Assembly: GCA_032250555.1 (NCBI GenBank)
Contig: JAVVFI010000239.1
Location: forward strand, 1 to 8,659
Length of the DNA: 8,659 bases
DNA from: NIOZ-UU13 sp032250555
GTDB lineage: Bacteria; Planctomycetota; Phycisphaerae; Sedimentisphaerales; Anaerobacaceae
Direction: 5' to 3'
The translations under genes were made by a program, and so were the position numbers. The notes beneath the pieces are model-generated. The model was not told the DNA's origin and searched no databases. It saw only the letters and a list, made by a program, of their open reading frames with translations. Position 1 is the first letter of the stretch, and each line of letters starts with the position of its first letter. Positions 1 through 7,254 of this stretch are shown here, piece after piece.

Positions 1-1
1 G

Positions 2-1729
2 CTTAATGCTACCGGTCCTCAGTGCCGCAAGACAATTGAAATGGTCGGCCACAGGAACTTTGGCATCTGGTACGATCCGGGTAATATATATTACTACTCT
101 GACGGTAAACGCGATCCTGTTGATGATGCTCCCACCGTGGACGGGCTTGTGGTTGGAATGTGTATCAAGGATTATAAGCACCCGAAGAATGTTGCGATAA
201 CGCCGGGAACGGGACAGGTGGACTTTCCAGCGGTTTTTTCACGCCTTAAAAAAGGAGGCTTTACACACGGCCCGCTCATCATAGAGTGTCTTGACCCGGG
301 AGACGTTGAGCAAACAATTGTCCAGGCCAAAAAAACCAGATTGTTCCTGGAAGAACTGACCGGTCAGAAGACTTCGTCTTCGAGCAAGAGTTCTGTTAAT
401 GCAGAATTGAAAGCGGGCCTGGCTGTTGTTAATATAACGCCGCCTGTTGGTTATCGAATGAGCGGATATTTTAGCGAGCGTTTGAGCACCGGCACATCGA
501 ATCCGCTTCAGGCCAAAGCGATTGTCCTTCGCCAGGGGCAGGCAAGCGGTGCTTTGGTTTTCTGTGATATAATAGGTTTGTCGCTCGATGTTTCCTCGCG
601 TGTCCGGCGGATAGCAGCCAAAAGGACCGGTATTCAGGCTGAGAACATTCTCATTGCTGCTACGCACAGTCACACGGGGCCGCTCTACTCGGGTGCTCTG
701 AGGAAACACTTTCATGATCTCGCCGTAGCTGAACACGGCATGGATCCATGCGAGAAGGTAGATTATTCGTCTGAACTGGTTAAGAAAATCGTCAGGGTAA
801 TATCGCAAGCCAATAAAAAAGCAAAGCCCGTTCAGCTCAGTGCGGGAGTAGCTAAGCAGGAGGGTCTTTCATTCAATCGGCGGTTTCATATGAAGAACGG
901 GACCGTTCGTTTTAATCCCGGTGCTATGAATCCTGACATTGTACGGGTAGCCGGTCCAATCGATCCGGAACTTGGTATTGTATTTTTCAATAAGGCCGGC
1001 AGCGGCAGTCCGGATGCAGCGCTTGTGAACTTTACCCTTCACCTCGATACTTTCGGCGGAACTAAGTATGCAGCCGATTATCCTTTTTATTTAGAACAAT
1101 CCCTGCGTCAGACATATGGCGATGATTTTATTTCGTTGTTCGGTACTGGTACATGCGGTGACATCAACCACATCGATGTAACGAAGAGGGAGCGGCTGAA
1201 GACGGACTTCATCGGCAAAACTTTAGCTCAAACGGTGAAAGCCAAAGCGAACTCTCTGGATAATGTTGCCGAGCCTTCACTTGCGGTACGGAGCGAAACC
1301 GTGCATGTACCTCTTCAAAATTTTGGACAGGATAAGATTGCCTGGGCCCGTGAGAGCATAAAGAAAGTCGGAACCAGTGAGTTGTCGTTTCTCGAACAGG
1401 TCGAAGCATACAAGATTTTGGCACGCGAGATGCGCCCCGGTGATACAATCGGACTTGAGGTGCAGGTTTTTCGACTGAGCAGTGACGTGGCTGTGGTTGG
1501 TTTGCCGGGAGAGGTTTTCGTTGATCTTGGTCTTGCTATTAAGCAGGCCAGCCCGTTTACGACCACATTAGTTATCGAGTTGTGCCATGATGCCCCCGGT
1601 TACATACCAACAAAGAAGGCTTTCGCCGAAGGCAGTTACGAGACGGTCAACTCGCGGATTGCCCCCGGTGGCGGCGAGAAGATGGTCAAAGCGGCGGTAA
1701 GACTGCTTAAGGAGCTTGGAACGTCGTAG
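2..1729 (+). CDS. Fusion: sugar-isomerase-like TIM barrel (C-terminal part) + neutral-ceramidase-like hydrolase, 5' truncated
   Basis: The frame is open from base 2 with no stop, so the gene starts outside the window; 575 residues are visible (numbered from base 2). Residues 1-110 are the end of a xylose-isomerase-like TIM barrel: YDPGN (D25), a KD motif (K56-D57), a GxVDF strand and IIE (E95). A Ser/Lys-rich linker (about 115-130) follows. Residues 134-575 match the catalytic domain of neutral/alkaline ceramidases: NITPP near the start, the zinc motif THSHTGP (H222, H224), a third His (H347 in NFTLH), GTCGDIN (381-389), GLPGE (E504) and PGYIP (Y534), near the usual C-terminal metal ligands. 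Two positions depart from the families: Cys54 replaces the usual His of HxKD, and Asn389 sits where the ceramidase motif GDVSPN has its nucleophilic Ser. The C-terminal Ig-like domain of classical ceramidases is absent. True ceramide hydrolysis is therefore doubtful; a zinc hydrolase of unknown substrate is the safer call. Whether it is exported cannot be seen. Confidence 0.88.
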   Translation, partial: LNATGPQCRKTIEMVGHRNFGIWYDPGNIYYYSDGKRDPVDDAPTVDGLVVGMCIKDYKHPKNVAITPGTGQVDFPAVFSRLKKGGFTHGPLIIECLDPGDVEQTIVQAKKTRLFLEELTGQKTSSSSKSSVNAELKAGLAVVNITPPVGYRMSGYFSERLSTGTSNPLQAKAIVLRQGQASGALVFCDIIGLSLDVSSRVRRIAAKRTGIQAENILIAATHSHTGPLYSGALRKHFHDLAVAEHGMDPCEKVDYSSELVKKIVRVISQANKKAKPVQLSAGVAKQEGLSFNRRFHMKNGTVRFNPGAMNPDIVRVAGPIDPELGIVFFNKAGSGSPDAALVNFTLHLDTFGGTKYAADYPFYLEQSLRQTYGDDFISLFGTGTCGDINHIDVTKRERLKTDFIGKTLAQTVKAKANSLDNVAEPSLAVRSETVHVPLQNFGQDKIAWARESIKKVGTSELSFLEQVEAYKILAREMRPGDTIGLEVQVFRLSSDVAVVGLPGEVFVDLGLAIKQASPFTTTLVIELCHDAPGYIPTKKAFAEGSYETVNSRIAPGGGEKMVKAAVRLLKELGTS

Positions 1730-1783
1730 TATATATTACCTAATACCAAAGAAGGTGAAAATAACACAGATATTGTATATACT
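1728..1783. repeat. AT-rich inverted repeat after the fusion gene
   Basis: AGTATATA (1728-1735, beginning inside the TAG stop) is perfectly complementary to TATATACT (1776-1783), with 40 bases between the arms. The right arm overlaps the candidate -10 box. With such a long loop and an all-AT core it is unlikely to be an intrinsic terminator; it may be chance. Confidence 0.25.
1755..1783 (+). promoter_or_regulatory. Candidate sigma70-type promoter for the duplicated secreted protein gene
   Basis: GTGAAA (1755-1760, 4/6 match to TTGACA) is separated by 17 bases from TATACT (1778-1783, 5/6 match to TATAAT). It lies in the 133-base gap after the ceramidase-like fusion, which would leave a leader of about 70 bases before the start at 1863. 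This is the best-spaced pair in the gap, but such matches occur by chance in AT-rich DNA. Confidence 0.3.
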
Positions 1784-1846
1784 GTAAATATGATGATGTA
1801 GTTGTTGACGTTGCACAGTTGCTGCGTGTGAATATCTTACTAACAT

Positions 1847-1854
1847 GAAAGGAG
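1847..1854 (+). promoter_or_regulatory. Shine-Dalgarno sequence that fixes the start at 1863
   Basis: GAAAGGAG ends 8 bases before the ATG at 1863. An in-frame ATG at 1845 would overlap this ribosome-binding site and has no comparable site of its own, and starting at 1863 gives a cleaner signal peptide. The start at 1863 is preferred. Confidence 0.75.
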
Positions 1855-1862
1855 AAGTACCG

Positions 1863-2843
1863 ATGAATAAAGTAACAAAAAGTTTGGTAGTAATGACCTT
1901 GTTAGTTGCTATGGGGACTACGGCAATAGGTCAGGAGAGTCTCAAGGATATTATTGAGCAGGAGGGATTTGCATGGATGGTGGGGCAGTGGAAAGCCGTT
2001 ACGGACGATGGGTCGGAAATAATACTGACTTACCGATGGGCGGTTGAAGGGCATGCAATTGTCAGCGATTTACGAATGGGGGAGAGCTTATCACAAGGTA
2101 TTATTTATTTGGTTAAAGATGAACAGCAAGCCAGACAATTGACTGTGGACAGCCGGGGACAAGCGATCTGGGCCACCTGGGAAGTACAGGATGGAAAAGT
2201 AATCTCGAAGACCAAAATGATTAATGAGTATGGAGAAGCAACGGATGTGGGATTTGCTTTTTCTAAGATCGATGCTACTACCATGAATGTTGCAGCCTAT
2301 GAATTGGAAAACGGTGAGCTTTCTGATTATTCATCATTTGATATAGACTTCAAGAAGCAAAAGAAGATGGAGACCGTGCGTACTATGGGGAGTGCGTCAA
2401 CCGGTCCGGAGAGTCTCAAGGATATTGTTGAGCAACAGGGGATTGCCTGGATGGTGGGTAGGTGGAAAGCTACAACGGATGATGGAACAGAAATACTGCT
2501 GTCCTATCTATGGGCGGTCAAAGGCCATGCAATGATCAGCAGTCTTAAGATGGGTGAAAGAGAGTCGCTCGGTATCATTTACCTTGACATGGATGCGGAG
2601 CAGGGCAAGCAGATCAGCGTGGACAGCCGGGGAGAGGTAACTAAGGCCACATGGGAAGCCGAGTACGGCGAAGCGATTTCTAAGACTAAAATGACTAATG
2701 AGTATGGAGAGGCAACAGATGTAGGAATCGCTTATTCAAAGGTTGATAATAACACCATTAATGTTGCACTCTATGGACTCGATAATGGTGAGCTTTCCGA
2801 CGATTCATGGTTCGATATTAACTTCAAAAAAGAAAAGAAGTGA
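1863..2843 (+). CDS. Secreted protein of two tandem 144-residue beta-barrel-like units
   Basis: The protein has 326 residues. Residues 1-23 form a Sec-type signal peptide: MNK, a hydrophobic stretch (LVVMTLLVAMG) and a likely cleavage site near AIG/QE. The mature part consists of two copies of one unit, residues 25-168 and 183-326, joined by a 14-residue linker. The copies align without gaps at about 67% identity by hand count. Each begins ESLKDI, then AWMVGxWKA and TDDGxEI, a GIIYL strand, VDSRG, ISKTKM, NEYGEATDVG, and ends NGELSDxSxFDIxFKK. The W-x-V-G-x-W start followed by alternating strands resembles lipocalin-like or DUF1579-like small beta-barrels, but I cannot assign a family. No catalytic motif is evident, so a binding role is possible. 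It lies 43 bases upstream of the Gfo/Idh/MocA gene and is probably co-transcribed with it. Confidence 0.85.
   Translation: MNKVTKSLVVMTLLVAMGTTAIGQESLKDIIEQEGFAWMVGQWKAVTDDGSEIILTYRWAVEGHAIVSDLRMGESLSQGIIYLVKDEQQARQLTVDSRGQAIWATWEVQDGKVISKTKMINEYGEATDVGFAFSKIDATTMNVAAYELENGELSDYSSFDIDFKKQKKMETVRTMGSASTGPESLKDIVEQQGIAWMVGRWKATTDDGTEILLSYLWAVKGHAMISSLKMGERESLGIIYLDMDAEQGKQISVDSRGEVTKATWEAEYGEAISKTKMTNEYGEATDVGIAYSKVDNNTINVALYGLDNGELSDDSWFDINFKKEKK
1935..2366 (+). repeat. Intragenic repeat, copy 1 (432 bases)
   Basis: First copy of the 144-codon unit, running from GAGAGTCTCAAGGATATT to the codons for FKKQKK. It matches 2409-2840 at a constant offset of 474 bases, with no insertion or deletion needed in the protein alignment. 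Confidence 0.9.
2409..2840 (+). repeat. Intragenic repeat, copy 2 (432 bases)
   Basis: Second copy of the unit, ending directly at the TGA stop. The best-conserved DNA blocks are the opening GAGAGTCTCAAGGATATT and the segment encoding NEYGEATDVG (2223 and 2697 onward), which differs only by scattered silent changes. This fits a fairly recent tandem duplication. Confidence 0.9.
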
Positions 2844-2886
2844 TATCTGATTATGACATATTCCTTTATGAAAGGAGGACTACGAG

Positions 2887-4140
2887 ATGTCTAAAAAACA
2901 AGAAGCTTCAGGTGTAAATAAAGAAAAAGAACGGATTACACGGCGAAAGTTCATTGGTGCCGCCGGTGCGGCCGCTCTGTCGTTTACGGTGGTCAAGCCC
3001 GAACATGTCCGCGGTTTCAATGCCAACTCGAAGGTTAACCTGGGTATAATCGGCTGCGGCGGTCGGGGGACATGGATAACAGGTCTGTTTAATGAGCATG
3101 GCGGATATAATATCGTTGGGGTCTCGGATTATTTTCAGGACAGGATTGATAATTGCGGCAGTAAATTTGGTGTGCCGCAATCCCGGCGTTATCCGAACTT
3201 GTATGGTTACCGCAAGCTCCTTGAAAAGGTTGATGCGGTAGCGATTATAAGCCCGCCGTATTTTCATCCGGAGCAGGCCGCGGAGGCCGTTGATGCTGGC
3301 TGTCATACATATCTTGCCAAGCCGATTGCAGTGGATGTGCCGGGCTGTCAGAGTATCGGTGCCAGCGGCAGGAAGGCGTCGAGTAAGAAGCAGTGTTTCC
3401 TTGTGGATTTTCAGACTCGTGCCGATCAATATTATATCGAAGCGCTCAAACGTGTCCGCGATGGAGCAATAGGAGATTTTGTTTTTGGCGAGTCGATATA
3501 TCATGCGGGCTGTCCGTTCAAGAGTAAGTACGATACATGGCGGAGTGATCCGGATAATTCTGAGAACCGGTTGCGGGCGTGGGGGCTGGACAGGATATTG
3601 TCCGGCGATATTATCACCGAGCAGAATATTCACACACTAGATGTGATGAGCTGGATTATGGATTCCGAGCCGGTTTATGCGGTTGGGACAGGCGACCGGA
3701 CGGTCCGGCCTGTTGGGACGTGCAATGACCACTTCACGCTTGTATTCGAGTATCCGAACAATATTGGTATTACATTCAGCTCAAGGCAAATGGAAGGGCA
3801 CGGCACTAAACCTGATGGCATAAGGAATCGTATGTTCGGTTCCAAGGGTATTCTCGAGACGGAATACGGAGGACAGGTGATTATTCGCGGCGAGAATTTT
3901 TATCGCGGCGGAAGCAGCCCCGGTATTTATAAGGAAGGCGCCGTAACGAACATCAAGACTTTCTATGACAGTATTGCCGAAGGCAAATATGATAATCCGA
4001 CGGTTCCCCCGAGTGTCCGCAGTAATCTTGTAACGATTCTTGGCCGAACCGCTGCATACACCAAACGCAAGGTAACATGGAAGCGGCTTCTTAACAATCC
4101 GGAGAAACTCGATGCCAACCTTAAAGGATTGAAAGCATAA
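2887..4140 (+). CDS. Tat-exported Gfo/Idh/MocA family oxidoreductase
   Basis: The protein has 417 residues, usual for Tat-tagged members of this family. The start is fixed by AAAGGAGGA at 2871-2879, 7 bases upstream. An n-region of about 18 residues leads to the twin-arginine motif ITRRKFIG and a short hydrophobic stretch (AAGAAALSFTVV), indicating folded export across the inner membrane. A Rossmann fold starts at VNLGIIGCGGRG (G56-x-G58-G59-x-G61), which should bind NAD(P). LAKPI (K145-P146) is the family EKP motif with Ala for Glu but with the key Lys kept. NIHTLDVM (H249, D252) gives the conserved His of the substrate site. Family members oxidise or reduce sugars and cyclitols; exported ones include GH109-like and 3-keto-glycoside-forming enzymes that recycle a tightly bound cofactor. 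The exact substrate is unknown. The stop is 12 bases before the TIM-barrel gene, so they are almost certainly co-expressed. Confidence 0.92.
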   Translation: MSKKQEASGVNKEKERITRRKFIGAAGAAALSFTVVKPEHVRGFNANSKVNLGIIGCGGRGTWITGLFNEHGGYNIVGVSDYFQDRIDNCGSKFGVPQSRRYPNLYGYRKLLEKVDAVAIISPPYFHPEQAAEAVDAGCHTYLAKPIAVDVPGCQSIGASGRKASSKKQCFLVDFQTRADQYYIEALKRVRDGAIGDFVFGESIYHAGCPFKSKYDTWRSDPDNSENRLRAWGLDRILSGDIITEQNIHTLDVMSWIMDSEPVYAVGTGDRTVRPVGTCNDHFTLVFEYPNNIGITFSSRQMEGHGTKPDGIRNRMFGSKGILETEYGGQVIIRGENFYRGGSSPGIYKEGAVTNIKTFYDSIAEGKYDNPTVPPSVRSNLVTILGRTAAYTKRKVTWKRLLNNPEKLDANLKGLKA

Positions 4141-4152
4141 AGGAAGTTTAAT

Positions 4153-5043
4153 ATGGAAATTAAACAAGCAGGAATAACTCGACGCCGGGTAATGGCCAAT
4201 GGAGCAATGGCTCTGACCGGGCTTACTTTAGCGACTTCTTGCAGTTCTTTCACCACAGCAGGTAAAAAGCCTCATGGTTTCAAGCTTGCGGTCTGTGACT
4301 GGACTATAGGAAATAGAGCAAACCCGGCCTCGCTCGAAGTTGCCAATAGGATAGGACTTGACGGCGTGCAGGTGGATTTCGGCAGGGCCGAAGATGTCCT
4401 GCCTTTGTTCGATGTCGATTTGCAGAGGCAGTTTCTCGATGAAGTGATCAGGCAGGATGTGGAGATTGCGTCTTTGGCGATGGGTGTGCTCAATGACATT
4501 CCTTATAAGAGCGATCCTCGCGCAGAGCAATGGGTTACCGATGGTATCGACGTGTGCAAAACGCTGGGTGTAAACGTTGTTTTGTTGGCGTGCTTCGGCA
4601 ACGGTGATTTGAAGGATGACAAGAAGGGCACGGACGCTGTTGTCGAGCGGCTCAAACGGGTGGCTCCGAAAGCGGAAAAGGCCGGGGTATATCTTGGTAT
4701 CGAATCGTGGCTCAGTGCCGAACAACATATGGATATTATCGAACGGGTTGGCTCGAAAAATGTGAAAGTGTATTACGATGTGGCGAATTCCCATAAAGCC
4801 GGCTATGACATCTATAAAGAGATACGCCAGCTCGGTAAACATATCTGCGAGTTTCACGCCAAGGATTACGATGATTTGTACGGCAAGGGCTCGATTGATT
4901 TTGTGAAGGTGCGAGAGGCGATGGATGATATCGGCTATAGCGGGTGGTTCGTGATGGAAGGGACGAAGATGCCGCTGGGTGTCGAGGAAAGCTGCCGGTA
5001 TGACGCTGAATACCTGCGGGGTATCTTTCCGCCGGTCATGTAA
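4153..5043 (+). CDS. Tat-exported, probably lipid-anchored sugar isomerase/epimerase-like TIM barrel
   Basis: The protein has 296 residues. The start follows AGGAAG (4141-4146). The leader has a twin-arginine motif (ITRRRVM) and a hydrophobic stretch ending LATSC-S; Cys30 fits a relaxed lipobox, so the mature protein may be a lipoprotein. Residues 36-296 are a xylose-isomerase/AP-endonuclease-2-type TIM barrel. All four typical metal ligands are present: E184 (GIESW), D209 (YYDVANS), H235 (EFHAKD) and E269 (VMEGT), the E-D-H-E set seen in ketose 3-epimerases and related isomerases. This points to a divalent-metal enzyme acting on a sugar or sugar derivative by proton transfer: isomerase, epimerase or lyase. 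Tight coupling to the exported Gfo/Idh/MocA gene suggests both act on the same extracytoplasmic substrate, for example a keto-sugar made by the oxidoreductase. The actual reaction cannot be told from sequence. Confidence 0.9.
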   Translation: MEIKQAGITRRRVMANGAMALTGLTLATSCSSFTTAGKKPHGFKLAVCDWTIGNRANPASLEVANRIGLDGVQVDFGRAEDVLPLFDVDLQRQFLDEVIRQDVEIASLAMGVLNDIPYKSDPRAEQWVTDGIDVCKTLGVNVVLLACFGNGDLKDDKKGTDAVVERLKRVAPKAEKAGVYLGIESWLSAEQHMDIIERVGSKNVKVYYDVANSHKAGYDIYKEIRQLGKHICEFHAKDYDDLYGKGSIDFVKVREAMDDIGYSGWFVMEGTKMPLGVEESCRYDAEYLRGIFPPVM

Positions 5044-5056
5044 ACGCGACTTTAGG

Positions 5057-5071
5057 ACGGCTTATGGCCGT
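5057..5071 (+). other. Small intercistronic hairpin
   Basis: ACGGC (5057-5061) and GCCGT (5067-5071) form a 5-bp stem with a 5-base loop in the 48-base gap between the TIM-barrel and fusion-hydrolase genes. There is no T-run, so it is not an intrinsic terminator; it could affect mRNA processing or be chance. Confidence 0.25.
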
Positions 5072-5091
5072 ACACAACGAAAGGGTAGATT

Positions 5092-7254
5092 ATGAAATCG
5101 AGATATAGACTTATAGTTTTGCTTCTGGTTCTTGTCGCGGGGCGATTTGCGATTGCCACGCCGCTGGATGATTATGTTAAAGCCCCGGATGACAACTACC
5201 GCTTCAGTGTCGTGAACACCATCAAAGGAGAAGGTTATACGGCCTATGTTCTCGATATGACATCGCAGGCTTGGCGAAGTAAGGACGAGGTGGACAGGAC
5301 TCTCTGGAAGCACTGGCTGACGATAGTTATGCCGGATGATGTGGCTTCCGATAAAGCACTGCTATGGATAACCGGCGGAAGTAACGGCAGCTCTGCCCCG
5401 AGCAAGGCGGACTCTATGGTGGCTGGTATGGCGCTCAAGAGTAAAACGGTCACAGCGGAACTTAGAATGGTGCCGAATGAGCCGCTGGTATTTCCAGATG
5501 GCGGCGGGGCACGGTCTGAAGATGGGATAATTGCTTACACTTTCGATAAGTATATGAAAACAGGAGATAGTACTTGGCCTTTGCTGCTGCCGATGGTCAA
5601 AAGTGCCGTGCGGGCGATGGACACGGTTCACAGCCATATCTCATCGGTTACCGATAATAAGCTTAATATACACGAGTTTGTTGTTTCCGGCGGTTCCAAA
5701 CGCGGCTGGACGACGTGGCTGACGGCGGCGGTAGATAAGCGGGTCGTTGCGATTATTCCTGCGGTCATCGACGTATTGAATATGGCCGAGCAGATGAAAC
5801 ATCATTTCAGTGCGTACGGTTTCTATTCCGATGCCATCAAGGATTACCAGGACCTGGATGTTTTCAGCAGGCTCGATACACCGGGAGGTGCGGAACTGAG
5901 GGCATTTATAGATCCTTACAGTTATCGCGATAGATATACGATTCCGAAATATCTGATAAATTCGAGCGGGGACCAGTTTTTTGTTTCTGATTCGGCCCAG
6001 TTTTATTTTCATGACCTTATAGGCCCGAAATATCTTCGATACGTTCCCAATACCGACCATGGGCTCAGCGGCTCGGACGCGATTGAGAGTCTGCTGGCGT
6101 TTTATGCGGCCATACTGCGAGGTTCTCCTCTGCCGGAGTTTAGCTGGAAGGTGCGGGATGACGGTGCGATAGAGGTCAATACTAAGACGAAGCCGAAGGC
6201 CGTCAAAATATGGCAGGCGTCGAATGCCGATGCGCGTGACTTTCGGCTTGAGACTATCGGGAAGGCTTGGAAGAGTACGGACATCGGTTCGCGCGGCCGA
6301 GGCAGGGGGACGTATCTGGCACGGGTACCTGAGCCGGACAAAGGCTGGACGGCTTTTTTTGTCGAGCTTACATATGACAGCGGAATTGGTATTCCATATA
6401 AGTTCACAACGCAGATAAAGGTTGTTCCAGAGACTTTGCCATTTGCCGATAAGGTCGAGGCTGAACCGAAGGCGACTAAGGGTGCGGCGTCTGTTTCTGA
6501 GCTATCGGGTGAGAAGGTATTGTATGCGGAGCTGACGCCGGCGGAGTTTCGTGAGCGGATTGCCGAAGCGCCCATTGCATATCTGCCATTAGGGACTTTG
6601 GAATGGCACGGGGAACATTTGCCTATCGGTTCGGACGGATTGCAATCGTATGGTTTTTTTATTGGAGTTGCGCAGCGGGCGGGGGGGATAGTACTGCCGA
6701 TGCTGTTTTTGGGGCCGGACCGGATGGAAGAAGTGGACGGAAAAGAACTGTACGGGATGGATACGCTCGGCGAAGGTATGTCGGAGGAGAAACGATATAA
6801 GAACCAGCAGCTTGACGGCAGTGCGTACTGGGTGCCGGAGGAGACTTTCAGGACGATTATCGAAGCGACGCTCAAACAGCTTAAACGGGCGGGCTTTCGT
6901 ATTGTAGTTGCGCACGGGCATGGGCCGTCGACCGGCTTTTTCAGAAATAACGCAAAGGACTGGAAGGAGAAGTTCGGGCTTGAGACGTTCGTGTGCTGGG
7001 GAAGTGAATATGATAAGCAGGGGATGGGTATCCAGGTTGACCATGCGGCGATGAATGAGACTTCGCTTGTGATGGCTCTTAGGCCGGAACTGGTGCAGAT
7101 GGACAGATTGTCCGAGGACCGCTGGCCGGTTGGAGTCGGCGGTAAGGATCCGCGGAAATTTGCCAGTCCGGAGCTTGGGAAGCAGATTCTGGAAGTGCAG
7201 ACGCAGCGGATGACCAAGATACTGAAAGAAGCGTTGGCCAAATTAGATAAATAG
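5092..7254 (+). CDS. Secreted fusion: PhoPQ-related (PqaA-type) alpha/beta hydrolase + creatininase-family metallohydrolase
   Basis: The protein has 720 residues. A Sec signal peptide (about 1-22, LIVLLLVLVAG then AIA) precedes two domains. Residues about 24-445 resemble PhoPQ-activated pathogenicity-related proteins: YVKAPDDNYRF, LLWITGGSNG, VPNEPLVF, and a nucleophile elbow GGSKRGW with S202, as in related esterases. D294 (SSGDQFF) and H323 (NTDHG) are in suitable places to complete a Ser-Asp-His triad. A linker (446-473) leads to a creatininase-family domain (474-720): LEWHGEHLP (E504, H506) and D515 reproduce the family's E-x-H and H-x8-D metal spacing, with a further HGHGP motif (H608, H610) and DHAAMNETS (H651, E656). 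Creatininase relatives hydrolyse cyclic or linear amides with Zn or Mn; PhoPQ-related members are poorly characterised and look like esterases. One exported chain may thus carry ester-cleaving and amide-cleaving activities. The ribosome-binding site is modest (AAGGG at 5081-5085). Confidence 0.9.
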   Translation: MKSRYRLIVLLLVLVAGRFAIATPLDDYVKAPDDNYRFSVVNTIKGEGYTAYVLDMTSQAWRSKDEVDRTLWKHWLTIVMPDDVASDKALLWITGGSNGSSAPSKADSMVAGMALKSKTVTAELRMVPNEPLVFPDGGGARSEDGIIAYTFDKYMKTGDSTWPLLLPMVKSAVRAMDTVHSHISSVTDNKLNIHEFVVSGGSKRGWTTWLTAAVDKRVVAIIPAVIDVLNMAEQMKHHFSAYGFYSDAIKDYQDLDVFSRLDTPGGAELRAFIDPYSYRDRYTIPKYLINSSGDQFFVSDSAQFYFHDLIGPKYLRYVPNTDHGLSGSDAIESLLAFYAAILRGSPLPEFSWKVRDDGAIEVNTKTKPKAVKIWQASNADARDFRLETIGKAWKSTDIGSRGRGRGTYLARVPEPDKGWTAFFVELTYDSGIGIPYKFTTQIKVVPETLPFADKVEAEPKATKGAASVSELSGEKVLYAELTPAEFRERIAEAPIAYLPLGTLEWHGEHLPIGSDGLQSYGFFIGVAQRAGGIVLPMLFLGPDRMEEVDGKELYGMDTLGEGMSEEKRYKNQQLDGSAYWVPEETFRTIIEATLKQLKRAGFRIVVAHGHGPSTGFFRNNAKDWKEKFGLETFVCWGSEYDKQGMGIQVDHAAMNETSLVMALRPELVQMDRLSEDRWPVGVGGKDPRKFASPELGKQILEVQTQRMTKILKEALAKLDK

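Noticed and set aside
239..808. A 189-codon - strand frame across the linker region of the first fusion.
   Set aside because: The + strand translation here is continuous and contains the zinc motif; the antisense peptide has no recognisable features.
1805..1838. TTGACG at 1805-1810 as a -35 box close to the start at 1863.
   Set aside because: At the proper spacing only GTGAAT is present, a poor -10 box. The pair at 1755/1778 fits better.
2908..3633. A 241-codon - strand frame opposite the Gfo/Idh/MocA gene, and a similar 209-codon one at 4228-4857 opposite the TIM barrel.
   Set aside because: Both are fully covered by well-supported + strand genes and show no protein-family features.
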